DNA of 10,044 nt from Pseudidiomarina aestuarii (GCA_003030745.1 PYVG01000035.1:1-10044); one strand, 5' to 3'; counted from the first letter of the stretch, positions 1 to 7,966 are shown. The notes: generated from the sequence alone by a model not told the origin. Numbers and translations: made by a program.

Positions 1-1
1 G

Positions 2-289
2 GATGCAGACCGCTATTATCAATTGGCTGTAAACCACAGCTCACGGAATAATCAGATTTTAGAGCGCTACGCGACTTGGTTATTGGAACAAGGCCGTAAT
101 GCAGATGCCTTACGAATGATCGAGCGCCGCGCTCAGCAACCACAACTTTCTGCCCAATATCTGTGGCTGGAAGTTCAACTTGCACAATACACACAGAATA
201 CTGCGAAGCAACGCCAATTCGGCGAGTTATTGCTAGAGCGGTTTCCGCAGTCTCAACAGGCCGAACAATATCGGCAATTAACGAATTAA
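2..289 (+). CDS. pilW: Type IV pilus assembly/stability TPR protein PilW (PilF), C-terminal part
   Basis: The frame is open from the window edge (first full codon at base 2, reading D-A-D-R-Y-Y-Q-L) to TAA at 287-289. About 95 residues are visible, and the N-terminus with its expected lipoprotein signal lies outside. The alternating helices (LERYATWLLEQGRNADALRMIERR, then YLWLEVQLAQYTQNTAKQRQFGELLLERFPQS) are TPR-like and match the C-terminal repeats of PilF/PilW. In known members this outer-membrane lipoprotein is the pilotin that helps localise and multimerise the PilQ secretin of type IV pili. The assignment leans on context: pilF lies directly before rodZ-ispG-hisS in Pseudomonas and Alteromonadales. 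A TTG at 23 is inside the gene and is not the true start. The stop codon overlaps an ATG (TAATG, 287-291) leading towards rodZ. Confidence 0.8.
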   Translation, partial: DADRYYQLAVNHSSRNNQILERYATWLLEQGRNADALRMIERRAQQPQLSAQYLWLEVQLAQYTQNTAKQRQFGELLLERFPQSQQAEQYRQLTN

Positions 290-302
290 TGGCCCCCACT
301 TT

Positions 303-1391
303 ATGACCAACGAGCACGATCCAGTTGAACCAATAGTCGAACAGCAAGCTTACCAAGGTGACTCGCCCGGTACCCTGCTGCGGAAGGCGCGTGAAGCGCG
401 TGGTCTGAGCCAACAACAATTGGCCGATAGCCTGCGATTGCGCCTGGTTATTGTGCAATATATGGAAACCGATGCATTTGATAAGTTGGCATCGCCGACT
501 TTCGTACGCGGTTACTTGCGCTCGTTGTCAAAAGCACTCGAAACCGATCCGGCGCCTATTTTTGAAGCCTTCGAAAAAATGGGCTTTGACGTACCAACCA
601 ACAATAACGTCAAGTTGCAGAGTTTTTCAAAGCGCAAAGTCCGCGAACGCAGTGACTTTCAACTGAAGTGGATCAGCTACGCGTTGATCATCATCGTCAT
701 CGGCTTAGCAGTCGTTTGGTGGGCACAACAGAGTGATTTCAGCTGGGATACTATTTTTGGCAGCGATGATGCGCCTAGCTCATCAGAATTTCGCGCATCA
801 CAAGAGGATGGCCGTATTGCTGTGAGCAATCGTCCGTCAAATTCAGCAAGCTCCGCGAACAGCATCGATGAAGAGCAGGGCACTATTGCTGAGGGTGAAG
901 CCGAACCCGTCCTAGAAAGCGATGTGCAAGCCAGTGACCTCTCAACGACTTCGATGTCCGTAACAGATACTTCAGCAGCAGATACGTCAGCAACAGAGCC
1001 GGACGACAGCGCTCCGACCGAAGTCGATGAGCAGCCGAGCAGTGTGGATACAGCAATCGACACCGCCATTATTGTACCTGCCGCGACACCCGCTGTAGAC
1101 GCGAATGAAATGGCCGAAGATGAGCTAGACACAGCCACCACATCGCCGGCAGGTTCCGATAGTTTAACCATGGTGTTTAGTGATCGCTGCTGGATCCGCG
1201 TCATTGATGCCACCGGCGAAACCATTGCCATTGGCGAGAAAGTAATGGGTTACGAGATGCCATTAACGGGCACCGCACCATTTGATATCATTTTGTGTAA
1301 GCCAGAAGCGGTGACATTAACGTATAATGGTGATTCCGTTGATTTGAGCGAGTATCGTCGCAATCGCTCGGTCACCATGACGCTGAACTAA
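303..1391 (+). CDS. rodZ: Cytoskeletal morphogenesis protein RodZ
   Basis: This 362-residue protein has the three-part RodZ layout. Residues 22-85 form a cytoplasmic Xre-like helix-turn-helix (TLLRKAREARGLSQQQLADS, then FVRGYLRSLSKAL), used in this family to bind MreB. A basic juxtamembrane stretch (SKRKVRER) precedes one transmembrane helix at about 122-142 (WISYALIIIVIGLAVVWWA). Residues 145-286 are a long acidic Ser/Thr/Asp/Glu-rich periplasmic linker, and 287-362 form the C-terminal DUF4115 beta domain (CWIRVIDATGETI). RodZ links MreB filaments to the Rod peptidoglycan elongation machinery. The ATG at 303 has no clear Shine-Dalgarno sequence. It overlaps the TGA of a five-codon frame that begins at the pilW stop, so coupled translation is likely. 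The linker is low-complexity and likely to vary between strains. The identification is secure from architecture and position. Confidence 0.95.
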   Translation: MTNEHDPVEPIVEQQAYQGDSPGTLLRKAREARGLSQQQLADSLRLRLVIVQYMETDAFDKLASPTFVRGYLRSLSKALETDPAPIFEAFEKMGFDVPTNNNVKLQSFSKRKVRERSDFQLKWISYALIIIVIGLAVVWWAQQSDFSWDTIFGSDDAPSSSEFRASQEDGRIAVSNRPSNSASSANSIDEEQGTIAEGEAEPVLESDVQASDLSTTSMSVTDTSAADTSATEPDDSAPTEVDEQPSSVDTAIDTAIIVPAATPAVDANEMAEDELDTATTSPAGSDSLTMVFSDRCWIRVIDATGETIAIGEKVMGYEMPLTGTAPFDIILCKPEAVTLTYNGDSVDLSEYRRNRSVTMTLN

Positions 1392-1410
1392 TTCACAATA
1401 GTAGTAGAGT

Positions 1411-2523
1411 ATGATGCACGAAAGTCCAATCCAACGTCGTAAATCGCGCCGCATCTATGTCGGCAATGTGCCTATTGGTGATGGTGCACCTATTGCTGTG
1501 CAGTCCATGACGAACACAGAAACGACCGACGTAGCGGCTACCGTGAAGCAAATTCAAGCCATTGCTGATGCTGGCGCCGACCTTGTCCGCGTATCGGTAC
1601 CAACCATGGACGCCGCCGAGGCGTTTCGTTTCATCAAGCAACAAAGCCCCATTCCAGTTGTTGCTGATATCCATTTTGACTACCGCATTGCACTCAAGGT
1701 CGCCGAATATGGCGTTGACTGCTTACGGATCAATCCAGGGAACATCGGTAACGAACAACGTATTAGAGCAGTAGTCGATGCCGCGCGTGACAAAGGCATC
1801 CCCATTCGCATTGGCGTCAATGGCGGCTCGCTCGAAAAAGATCTGCAAGAAAAATACGGTGAGCCAAATCCAGCCGCATTGGTGGAATCAGCCATGCGCC
1901 ATGTGGATATTTTAGACCGTCTCAATTTCCAAGATTTTAAAGTCAGCGTAAAAGCATCAGACGTCTTCCTTGCAGTCGAATCCTATCGCTTGTTGGCGAA
2001 GCAAATTGAGCAACCGCTCCACTTGGGTATCACCGAAGCCGGTGGCTTGCGCAGTGGTTCGGTGAAATCAGCCATCGGTTTGGGCATGTTGCTCGCCGAA
2101 GGTATTGGCGACACGTTGCGTATTTCACTCGCGGCGAACCCGGTTGAGGAAGTCAAAGTCGGTTTCGACATTCTTAAGTCATTGCGTATTCGCAGCCGTG
2201 GCATCAATTTTATTGCTTGCCCCAGTTGTTCGCGCCAAGAATTTGACGTGATCAGCACCGTCAATGCACTGGAGCAACGCCTCGAAGACGTGACCATCCC
2301 CATGGACGTGTCGATTATTGGTTGTGTCGTCAACGGTCCCGGCGAGGCACTCATCTCGCAAGTTGGCTTGGCTGGAGCCAAGAACAAGAGCGGATTTTAC
2401 ATTGATGGCGAGCGCCAAAAAGAGCGTCTCGACAACAATGACCTCGTTGATCAGCTCGAACGACATATCCGCGCTAAGGTGAAACGCTTAGAAGCTGAGC
2501 AGATTCCTGTGAAGCAAAGCTAA
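1411..2523 (+). CDS. ispG: 4-hydroxy-3-methylbut-2-enyl diphosphate synthase IspG (GcpE)
   Basis: This cytosolic iron-sulfur enzyme of the MEP (non-mevalonate) isoprenoid pathway converts 2-C-methyl-D-erythritol 2,4-cyclodiphosphate to HMBPP, which IspH then uses. The protein is 370 residues, against 372 in E. coli. The N-terminal TIM barrel carries [13 protein letters not shown] (28-40), [12 protein letters not shown] (84-95) and RINPGNIG (106-113). The C-terminal [4Fe-4S] module shows CPSC (C270, C273) and CVVNGPGEA (C305, E312), so all three cluster cysteines and the catalytic glutamate are present. ATG codons at 1411 and 1414 both fit. I used 1411, behind a weak purine run (TAGTAGAG) that ends about 3 bases upstream. 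The gene lies 19 bases after rodZ, in the conserved rodZ-ispG-hisS order. Nothing suggests damage. Confidence 0.97.
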   Translation: MMHESPIQRRKSRRIYVGNVPIGDGAPIAVQSMTNTETTDVAATVKQIQAIADAGADLVRVSVPTMDAAEAFRFIKQQSPIPVVADIHFDYRIALKVAEYGVDCLRINPGNIGNEQRIRAVVDAARDKGIPIRIGVNGGSLEKDLQEKYGEPNPAALVESAMRHVDILDRLNFQDFKVSVKASDVFLAVESYRLLAKQIEQPLHLGITEAGGLRSGSVKSAIGLGMLLAEGIGDTLRISLAANPVEEVKVGFDILKSLRIRSRGINFIACPSCSRQEFDVISTVNALEQRLEDVTIPMDVSIIGCVVNGPGEALISQVGLAGAKNKSGFYIDGERQKERLDNNDLVDQLERHIRAKVKRLEAEQIPVKQS

Positions 2524-2531
2524 ACCTGCGG

Positions 2532-2537
2532 TATACT
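2532..2537 (+). promoter_or_regulatory. Possible hisS promoter -10 element
   Basis: The 68-base ispG-hisS gap contains TATACT, a 5/6 match to the sigma-70 -10 consensus, inside a GGTA-TAC-TACC dyad. No good -35 hexamer lies 16-18 bases upstream; that stretch is the end of ispG (TGTGAAGC). E. coli has a hisS promoter in the equivalent gap, which makes the site plausible but does not prove it. This is the longest gap between any two genes from pilW to bamB that could hold a promoter, apart from the repeat-filled gap after hisS. Confidence 0.35.
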
Positions 2538-2591
2538 ACCCGCCTAAAATTGATCCCAACTGTGAACAACTGACGAGAAAGTAACAACGTC

Positions 2592-3860
2592 GTGGCAAAA
2601 ACTATTCAAGCAATTCGTGGAATGAACGACATTCTGCCGAGCCAAACTCCGGCTTGGCAGTACGTTGAAGGCGTGATTCGCAATACCGCCGCCGCCTATT
2701 CCTATCAAGAAATTCGTATGCCTGTGGTCGAAAGTACCGACCTGTTCAAGCGCTCCATTGGTGAAGTCACCGATATCGTCGAAAAAGAGATGTATACTTT
2801 TGACGATCGCAATGGCGACAGCCTAACCCTGCGCCCAGAAGGCACAGCGAGTTGCGTACGTGCTGGAAACGAACACGGTTTGCTCTATAACCAAACCCAA
2901 CGGCTTTGGTATATGGGCCCAATGTTTCGTCATGAGCGTCCACAAAAAGGCCGTTATCGTCAGTTCCATCAGTTCGGTATCGAAGCTTTTGGTATGGACG
3001 GCCCCGACATTGATGCTGAGGTGATTCTTCTCTCCGCACGGTTGTGGCAAGCATTCGGTATTCGTGACCAAGTACAATTGCAACTGAACTCACTTGCGTC
3101 CAATGAAGCTCGCGCCAACTATCGTGTTGCGTTACGTGACTTTTTGCGTGCTCACGAGGCACAGCTTGATGAAGACTCGAAGCGTCGTCTCGATACCAAC
3201 GTGCTGCGTGTGCTAGATAGTAAGTCACCAGAAACCCAAGCTATTCTGGCAGATGCACCCAAACTCAGTGAGTACTGGGATGATGAATCTCGTGCGCATT
3301 TTGATGGTTTGTGTCAGCGTTTGGATGCAGCGGGTATCGACTACGTATTGAACGAGAAGCTGGTCCGTGGTCTCGACTATTACAATCGTACCGTATTTGA
3401 GTGGGTGACCACCGAACTGGGTTCACAAGGCACTGTGTGTGCTGGCGGCCGTTATGATGGCCTAGTTGAGCAGCTTGGCGGTAAACCAACTCCAGCAGTT
3501 GGCTTTGCCATGGGCATTGAACGCTTGGTTTTGCTGCTAGAAACGCAGGGCTTAATTCCAGCCACGCAGAGCAGCGATCTGTACCTGATTGCCGGTAACG
3601 ATGACGCGGAACTAAACGTGTTGACCGTTGCCGAACAACTTCGAGACGCTTTGCCGACACTGCGTATCCAAGTGCACAGCGGCAGCCAAGCACTGAAGAA
3701 GAAATTAGCGAAAGCCGATAAATCGGACGCCACCTACGCACTGGTGGTGATGAACGACAATGGCGAGTTAAGCTATCAGCTGAAACACTTACGCGAGCGC
3801 GAAATCGAATACAGCACCACGCCCGCTCTCAGCGCCGTAGTGCAACAAATCCAAGGCTGA
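2592..3860 (+). CDS. hisS: Histidine--tRNA ligase
   Basis: HisS charges tRNA-His with histidine in the cytosol. It is a class II aminoacyl-tRNA synthetase that works as a dimer. The protein is 422 residues, against 424 in E. coli. Class II motif 1 lies around 26-46. Motif 2 is [19 protein letters not shown] (109-127). The histidine-specific motifs are [15 protein letters not shown] (257-271, with R259) and AGGRYDGL (284-291). Motif 3 is [13 protein letters not shown] (304-316). The stretch from about 328 onward is the anticodon-binding domain. The start is GTG at 2592, giving [16 protein letters not shown], which matches the conserved HisS N-terminus; the next Met (residue 11) lies inside the conserved RGMND motif and is too late. 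The upstream Shine-Dalgarno is weak (GAGAAAG, about 9 bases away). It follows ispG by 68 bases, as in E. coli. Confidence 0.98.
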   Translation: MAKTIQAIRGMNDILPSQTPAWQYVEGVIRNTAAAYSYQEIRMPVVESTDLFKRSIGEVTDIVEKEMYTFDDRNGDSLTLRPEGTASCVRAGNEHGLLYNQTQRLWYMGPMFRHERPQKGRYRQFHQFGIEAFGMDGPDIDAEVILLSARLWQAFGIRDQVQLQLNSLASNEARANYRVALRDFLRAHEAQLDEDSKRRLDTNVLRVLDSKSPETQAILADAPKLSEYWDDESRAHFDGLCQRLDAAGIDYVLNEKLVRGLDYYNRTVFEWVTTELGSQGTVCAGGRYDGLVEQLGGKPTPAVGFAMGIERLVLLLETQGLIPATQSSDLYLIAGNDDAELNVLTVAEQLRDALPTLRIQVHSGSQALKKKLAKADKSDATYALVVMNDNGELSYQLKHLREREIEYSTTPALSAVVQQIQG

Positions 3861-3869
3861 TTCGCGAAT

Positions 3870-3914
3870 AGCGAAGCGGACGAACAACGAACAACGAACA
3901 GCGAAGCGCACGAA
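3870..3914 (+). repeat. Short tandem/direct repeat cluster between hisS and yfgM
   Basis: Two 15-base copies of AGCGAAGCGNACGAA (3870-3884 with G, 3900-3914 with C) sit exactly 30 bases apart. Between and overlapping them is a 7-base tandem repeat: CGAACAA at 3881-3887 and 3888-3894, then CGAACAG at 3895-3901. The perfect palindrome TTCGCGAA (3861-3868) lies just upstream, right after the hisS stop. The array ends four bases before the yfgM ribosome binding site. Function is unknown; slippage-generated filler or a lineage-specific intergenic repeat are both possible. Confidence 0.8.
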
Positions 3915-3917
3915 TTT

Positions 3918-3923
3918 AAGGAG
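3918..3923 (+). promoter_or_regulatory. Ribosome binding site of yfgM
   Basis: AAGGAG is followed five bases later by ATG at 3929. It is one of the strongest Shine-Dalgarno sequences on the + strand cluster and fixes the yfgM start. Neighbouring core genes rely on weak sites or stop/start overlap instead. Confidence 0.75.
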
Positions 3924-3928
3924 AGAAT

Positions 3929-4543
3929 ATGGAAACCGAAGATCAACAAGTCGAACGCATCAAGGACTTTTGGAACGAGCATGGCAAGGGAATCGTCGCC
4001 GGATTGGTGATCGGTTTTGCCCTGTTCTACGGCTGGCGCTATTACGATGCGCAAACCATTGCGAAGCAAGAAGCCGCATCAGAAGCCTACAGTGAAGTGC
4101 TTGCTCGGTTGGCCAGTGCTGACGAGACAGCGATTGCTGATGCACAAAAATTTGTGAATGAGCAAGCCGGTACCAGCTATGGCAACATCGCGGCACTCGA
4201 GTTGGCGCAGCAGGCAGTGAATAAGGGTGACTTGGCAACAGCGGTTAGCGCACTGCAAATGGTCCGTGATAATACGCAAGGCGCTATGAATGCGGTAGCA
4301 ACTGTACGTCAAGCACGTGTCTTGATTGCACAAGACCAATACGACATGGCTATTACTGCGTTGCAAAGCATTGAGTCGGTTGCAGGTTTTGCTGGTATCG
4401 CGGCGGAGTTGCGCGGTGATGCATTGCTCGCCAAAGGTGACTCAGCGGCAGCACGGGCTGCCTATGAAGACGCGCTAACCGTGGTGGACTACAACTCGCC
4501 ATTGGCTGAAATTAAACTGAAAAGTATCCCGGCGGAATCATGA
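3929..4543 (+). CDS. yfgM: YfgM (AncA) family TPR-like membrane protein
   Basis: This 204-residue protein has a short charged cytoplasmic N-terminus (ETEDQQVERIKDFWNEHGK), one transmembrane helix at about 21-37 (GIVAGLVIGFALFYGWR) and a periplasmic region of paired helices (TPR_21/YfgM type) rich in Ala and Gln. In E. coli YfgM is an inner-membrane SecYEG- and PpiD-associated protein that assists periplasmic protein transit and affects RcsB signalling. The same role is inferred here. The start is supported by AAGGAG five bases upstream. Its stop overlaps the bamB start by four bases (ATGA, 4540-4543), so YfgM and BamB are likely made from one mRNA with coupled translation. The hisS-yfgM-bamB-der order matches E. 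coli and Pseudomonas. Confidence 0.93.
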   Translation: METEDQQVERIKDFWNEHGKGIVAGLVIGFALFYGWRYYDAQTIAKQEAASEAYSEVLARLASADETAIADAQKFVNEQAGTSYGNIAALELAQQAVNKGDLATAVSALQMVRDNTQGAMNAVATVRQARVLIAQDQYDMAITALQSIESVAGFAGIAAELRGDALLAKGDSAAARAAYEDALTVVDYNSPLAEIKLKSIPAES

Positions 4544-5724
4544 AATTTTTGAAGTTAACCGCAGTGGCAGTAGCCGCTACTGTGCTCAGTGGTTGTTCTA
4601 TTTTCGGTGATGACGAAATCACCTACAAAGAACTACAACCCATCAACGCGACTGTGACACCACAAGTACAGTGGACCCAAGAAGTGGGTGACGGCGTCGG
4701 TGACTTTTTCTCGCGCTTAAATCCAATCGTTGTTGGCGAGCAGGTCATTGCGGCCGATCGTCGCGGCGTAGTGGCAGCATTTGATCGCAATTCAGGTCAA
4801 CCGGCCTGGAATGTGGACGTGCGTACTCTACTCGGCGGTGAAGAAGAAGGCTGGTCGTTCCCAGAAGAGCCGTTGCGTATTAGTGGTGGCTTAACTTCAG
4901 GTGGCAATCGCATTTTCTTCGGTACCGAAAATGGCCAAGTCATTGCGTTGAACCCAGACAACGGTGAGCTCCTTTGGCAAGCCGAAGTGAAAGGTGAAGT
5001 ATTAGCAGACCCTGCGGTTGGCGACGGTTTTGTCGTAGTGCAGACTGGCTCTGGAAACATTGTCGGACTTGACGAGCGCACGGGTGAAGAGCAATGGACC
5101 TTACGGACTGAAGTTCCAGCACTGACGTTGCGCGGCACCTCAGCACCTATCATTACTAATGGTGGTGCCTTGTTCGGTACTGCGACCGGTAAATTATCCG
5201 TAGCTGTTCTCGAGAATGGTCAGCAAGCGTGGGAAGCAAGGTTAGCAATTCCAAAAGGCGCAACCGAGTTGCAACGCCTGATTGATGTCGACTCTAAACC
5301 TGTTGTTTATGGCTCTGCGGTATACGCAATTGCATATAATGGTCAGGTGGCTTCGGTTGAGCTGAATACAGGTCGAGTGATTTGGCAGCGCGAATACTCA
5401 TCGTTCCAAAATATTGATATTGGCGGTGGCCGTTTGTATTTAACAGACGTTGACGACAGTGTCTATTCGCTGGATCCGCAAGGTGGCGTTGAAGTATGGA
5501 GCAACAATGACCTTAGTGGTCGTGAGTTGACCGCTCCAGTGCGCTATAAAAATACGGTTGTTGTGGGTGACCGCTTTGGCTATCTGCATTTCTTAAATGC
5601 TAGCAACGGTGAACTCGTTGGGCGTTTAGAAATGGATGACGAAGCCTACGTGGCGCCTGTTGTGAGTGGTGACACTCTCTATGTTCAATTACGCGACGGT
5701 AGTTTACTCGCGGTAGGAATTTAA
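4540..5724 (+). CDS. bamB: Outer membrane protein assembly factor BamB (lipoprotein)
   Basis: BamB is the beta-propeller lipoprotein of the BAM complex, which folds and inserts beta-barrel proteins into the outer membrane, and it contacts BamA. The 394-residue protein (E. coli 392) begins with a lipoprotein signal peptide ending in the lipobox LSGC, with C19 as the lipidated residue. Ser at +2 fits sorting to the outer membrane. The rest is a run of PQQ-like blades, with repeated patterns such as [21 protein letters not shown] (about 134-154), [13 protein letters not shown] (174-186) and [13 protein letters not shown] (270-282). TLRGTSAP (196-203), a conserved BamB segment in the region known to contact BamA, is intact, as is the [11 protein letters not shown] stretch (241-251). 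It overlaps yfgM by four bases and ends five bases before der. Confidence 0.97.
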   Translation: MKFLKLTAVAVAATVLSGCSIFGDDEITYKELQPINATVTPQVQWTQEVGDGVGDFFSRLNPIVVGEQVIAADRRGVVAAFDRNSGQPAWNVDVRTLLGGEEEGWSFPEEPLRISGGLTSGGNRIFFGTENGQVIALNPDNGELLWQAEVKGEVLADPAVGDGFVVVQTGSGNIVGLDERTGEEQWTLRTEVPALTLRGTSAPIITNGGALFGTATGKLSVAVLENGQQAWEARLAIPKGATELQRLIDVDSKPVVYGSAVYAIAYNGQVASVELNTGRVIWQREYSSFQNIDIGGGRLYLTDVDDSVYSLDPQGGVEVWSNNDLSGRELTAPVRYKNTVVVGDRFGYLHFLNASNGELVGRLEMDDEAYVAPVVSGDTLYVQLRDGSLLAVGI

Positions 5725-5729
5725 AAGCT

Positions 5730-7238
5730 ATGTTACCTGTTGTGGCCCTGGTCGGGCGCCCGAATGTGGGCAAATCTACCCTGTTTAATCGGCTGACCCG
5801 CACTCGGGACGCACTGGTAGCAGACTTTCCTGGACTCACGCGTGACCGTAAATACGGCCAGGCGAATTATGACGGTTTCCAATTCATTGTCATCGACACC
5901 GCTGGTGTGCATGGTGATGAAGAGGGCATCGATGCAGAAATGGCATCGCAGTCACTGCGCGCTATTGATGAAGCCGATGTCGTGCTGTTCATGGTTGATG
6001 CTCGCGATGGCATCACCGTAGCCGACAGTGCTATTGCTGAATACTTACGTAAAACCAGCAAGAAGGCCTACGTTGTCGCCAACAAAATTGACGGCATTGA
6101 TGCCAATGCCGCACAAGCTGATTTCTTCGAGCTTGGCCTCGGTGATGTCTATGGTATTGCTGCTGCCCATGGGCGTGGCGTTGAGCAGCTCCTCGACAAA
6201 GCCTTCACGCCGTTACTTGAAGCCTACCCAGATATTCGCGTTGAACCAGCAGAGCCGGTTCCGCTTATTGATGAAGATGGCAATGTGGTGGTCGATGAGG
6301 CCGGCGAGACTATCTATGTTGACCCGAGCCAAGACCTCGCACACGACGAAATTGATTACTCTACTTTACCGTTGAAGCTCGCCATTGTTGGGCGCCCAAA
6401 TGTGGGTAAATCAACTTTGATTAACCGTATCCTTGGTGAAGAGCGTGTGGTGGTTTATGACATGCCAGGCACCACTCGCGACTCGGTCTATATTCCGATG
6501 GAACGTGATGAGCGCCAATATGTTTTGATCGATACTGCTGGCGTTCGTCGCCGCGGCAAAATTGACGAGACCATCGAAAAATTTTCGGTCATCAAAACCT
6601 TACAGGCTATTGAAGATGCCAACGTGGTCATCGCGGTGATTGACGCCCGCGAAGTGGTCTCCGACCAAGACTTGAACCTAATCGGATTTGCCTTGAATGC
6701 TGGTCGCTCGATTGTCATCGCAGTCAACAAATGGGATGGCCTTAGCCATGACCACCGCGAAGAAATTAAACGCGAGCTCGACCGCCGTTTGGGCTTCGTC
6801 GACTTTGCTCGACTGCACTTTATCTCGGCGTTGCACGGCAGTGGCGTCGGCAACTTATTTGAATCCGTACAAGAAGCTTTTGCTAGCGCAACTCAACGCG
6901 TCAGCACCGCTAAACTTACCCGCATTCTAGAAATGGCCGTTGATGAACATCAACCACCTTTAGTTAGCGGTCGTCGCGTCAAGCTCAAGTATGCCCACGC
7001 TGGTGGTTACAACCCACCGCGTATCATCATTCACGGCAACCAAGTGGAGCGCTTACCCGGCTCCTACCAGCGCTACCTCACCAACTATTTCCGCAAAACT
7101 CTCGGCATTATGGGCACGCCCATCAAAGTCGAATTCCGCGAATCGGTGAACCCCTACGCTGGCCGCAAAAACAAGCTCACCAGCACCCAAGAGCGCAAAC
7201 GCAAGCGCCTGATGAAGTTCATCAAAAAGAAAAAATAA
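5730..7238 (+). CDS. der: Ribosome biogenesis GTPase Der (EngA)
   Basis: Der is an essential GTPase with two tandem G domains that acts in 50S subunit maturation. The 502-residue protein (E. coli 490) has a first G domain with GRPNVGKST (9-17), DTAG (56-59) and NKID (118-121). The second has GRPNVGKST (221-229), DTAG (268-271) and NKWD (333-336). The KH-like RNA/protein-binding domain covers about 385-470, followed by a very basic tail ending [12 protein letters not shown]. The acidic linker between the G domains (about 170-212) includes [20 protein letters not shown], which may explain the extra length. The ATG at 5730 lies five bases after the bamB stop, with TAGGAA about 10 bases upstream as a weak ribosome binding site. 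This is the last gene of the + strand core cluster. Confidence 0.98.
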   Translation: MLPVVALVGRPNVGKSTLFNRLTRTRDALVADFPGLTRDRKYGQANYDGFQFIVIDTAGVHGDEEGIDAEMASQSLRAIDEADVVLFMVDARDGITVADSAIAEYLRKTSKKAYVVANKIDGIDANAAQADFFELGLGDVYGIAAAHGRGVEQLLDKAFTPLLEAYPDIRVEPAEPVPLIDEDGNVVVDEAGETIYVDPSQDLAHDEIDYSTLPLKLAIVGRPNVGKSTLINRILGEERVVVYDMPGTTRDSVYIPMERDERQYVLIDTAGVRRRGKIDETIEKFSVIKTLQAIEDANVVIAVIDAREVVSDQDLNLIGFALNAGRSIVIAVNKWDGLSHDHREEIKRELDRRLGFVDFARLHFISALHGSGVGNLFESVQEAFASATQRVSTAKLTRILEMAVDEHQPPLVSGRRVKLKYAHAGGYNPPRIIIHGNQVERLPGSYQRYLTNYFRKTLGIMGTPIKVEFRESVNPYAGRKNKLTSTQERKRKRLMKFIKKKK

Positions 7239-7249
7239 CACGTTCCATG

Positions 7250-7272
7250 AGCCACCTTCGGGTGGCTTTTTT
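7250..7272 (+). terminator. Intrinsic terminator after der
   Basis: A perfect 7-bp stem AGCCACC/GGTGGCT closes on a stable TTCG tetraloop (7257-7260) and runs directly into six T residues (7267-7272). It starts 11 bases after the der stop. This is a textbook Rho-independent terminator and marks the end of the core transcription unit before the accessory toxin-antitoxin region. Confidence 0.93.
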
Positions 7273-7301
7273 GTATCTGTCATTCCGATAATAAATCGAG
7301 G

Positions 7302-7331
7302 TGGACAAATCACCTGCTCAAGGTGTAACAT
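7302..7331 (+). promoter_or_regulatory. Putative promoter of the higBA-like locus
   Basis: TGGACA (7302-7307, 5/6 to the -35 consensus) and TAACAT (7326-7331, 4/6 to the -10 consensus) are separated by 18 bases. The -10 falls inside the palindrome at 7325-7341, so a repressor bound there would block RNA polymerase. This is inferred from sequence only. A downstream alternative -10 (TATATG, 7332) has no matching -35. Confidence 0.5.
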
Positions 7332-7341
7332 TATATGTTAC
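7325..7341. promoter_or_regulatory. Perfect palindrome, likely HigA operator
   Basis: GTAACATTATATGTTAC has two perfect 7-base arms around a TAT spacer. It lies 18 bases upstream of the toxin ATG at 7360 and covers the proposed -10 box. HigA antitoxins characteristically bind A/T-rich palindromes of this size at their own promoter, so autoregulation is the natural reading. Confidence 0.7.
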
Positions 7342-7371
7342 GGATGAGTCTGCGAATACATGGAGGTTCGT

Positions 7372-7683
7372 TTGATAAAATCATTCAAAAGTGCAGCGCT
7401 AGAACTTTATTTTCGCCATGCAGATGCCTCAAACTTGCCATTTTGCTCGACTGCGTTAGCTGAGGTTAGTGAGATCTTAATTGATTTAAATCTGCCTGAT
7501 TTTGATATCGCTGACTTAAGACTACTATGGACGGTCAATGAATACTCTGATTTCACGAGTGTTACGGTCACTGTGAATCGAACAGAGCCGACTGGAGCTA
7601 TCCTGTTCAATTATTATCAAAGTCAGGTCTACGAAGTTGATTACTTTTGCGAGGGGTATTCCCATGACTCAAATCATGACTAA
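7372..7683 (+). CDS. HigB/GraT-like type II toxin, divergent
   Basis: The product begins L/M-I-K-S-F-K, the N-terminal signature of the HigB/GraT (RelE-superfamily) ribosome-dependent mRNA interferases, and ends VYEVDYFCEGYSHD, which lines up with the family's C-terminal DAYDVDY-DYH. The gene sits directly before a HigA-type antitoxin, in the toxin-first order typical of higBA. The middle is unusual: the basic core of typical members (an RLHPLKG-like segment, then NWRITFRF) is replaced by LRLLWTVNEYS and NRTEPTGAILFNYY, so most expected catalytic Arg/Lys are missing and the protein looks acidic. I chose the TTG at 7372 (103 residues), because GGAGGT lies four bases upstream and it gives the family's MIKSF start. 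An in-frame ATG at 7360 adds four residues and is an alternative. It may be a weakened, inactive or re-purposed toxin. Confidence 0.72.
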   Translation: MIKSFKSAALELYFRHADASNLPFCSTALAEVSEILIDLNLPDFDIADLRLLWTVNEYSDFTSVTVTVNRTEPTGAILFNYYQSQVYEVDYFCEGYSHDSNHD

Positions 7684-7966
7684 ACTGACGGTTAAGCACC
7701 CGGGTGAGGTATTTCGGGCGCGGTTTTTGGAACGACACAATATTAGTATTCAAGCGGCGGCTGAAAAGCTCCACATGAAACGAGAACAGCTGTCGCGTTT
7801 TGTGAATGGACGAACATCTGTGTCGAATAATTTAGCGCTCAAACTCGCTAAGGCTACAGGTGTTTCAGTGAGATACTGGCTATCGCGTCAAATGGAATTT
7901 GATCTTCAGCAGCTCGAGCGACAGGACGTCAAGCAAATAGAAGCCGAACCCCTTCTTGAGCAATAG
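7664..7966 (+). CDS. higA: HigA-type antitoxin (XRE-family helix-turn-helix)
   Basis: This 100-residue protein carries the HigA hallmark HPGEVFRARFLE near its N-terminus, then a five-helix XRE DNA-binding domain (AAAEKLHMKREQLSRFVNGR, VSNNLALKLAKATG) and the family's V-x-Y-W-L-S-R-Q-M-E-F-D-L segment. Its known role is to neutralise HigB and repress the operon. The start is ATG 7664, preceded seven bases upstream by GAGGGG; an upstream in-frame TTG at 7637 has no ribosome binding site and would add a non-homologous leader. It overlaps the toxin gene by 20 bases, so translation is probably coupled. The likely binding site is the palindrome at 7325-7341. The gene ends 10 bases from the convergent hipA stop. 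The antitoxin looks intact, in contrast to its unusual toxin partner. Confidence 0.88.
   Translation: MTQIMTKLTVKHPGEVFRARFLERHNISIQAAAEKLHMKREQLSRFVNGRTSVSNNLALKLAKATGVSVRYWLSRQMEFDLQQLERQDVKQIEAEPLLEQ

Noticed and set aside
677..1231. 184-residue open frame on the - strand inside rodZ
   Set aside because: It is antisense to the low-complexity RodZ linker, is itself Ser/Ala-rich with no recognisable domain, and has no ribosome binding site context; rodZ explains the stretch fully.
2767..3741. Two long - strand open frames (about 153 and 158 residues) inside hisS
   Set aside because: Both are antisense to conserved HisS motifs and encode no recognisable domain; they are side effects of hisS codon use.
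3861..3914. CRISPR-like array in the hisS-yfgM gap
   Set aside because: The units are only 7 and 15 bases, the 'spacers' are themselves repeats, and there are no cas genes nearby.
5730..7238. Possible internal duplication or fusion in der, because GRPNVGKST occurs twice
   Set aside because: Two tandem G domains are the normal architecture of Der/EngA.
7637..7663. Upstream TTG start for the HigA antitoxin
   Set aside because: It lacks a ribosome binding site and adds nine residues unlike HigA; ATG 7664 has GAGGGG seven bases upstream.
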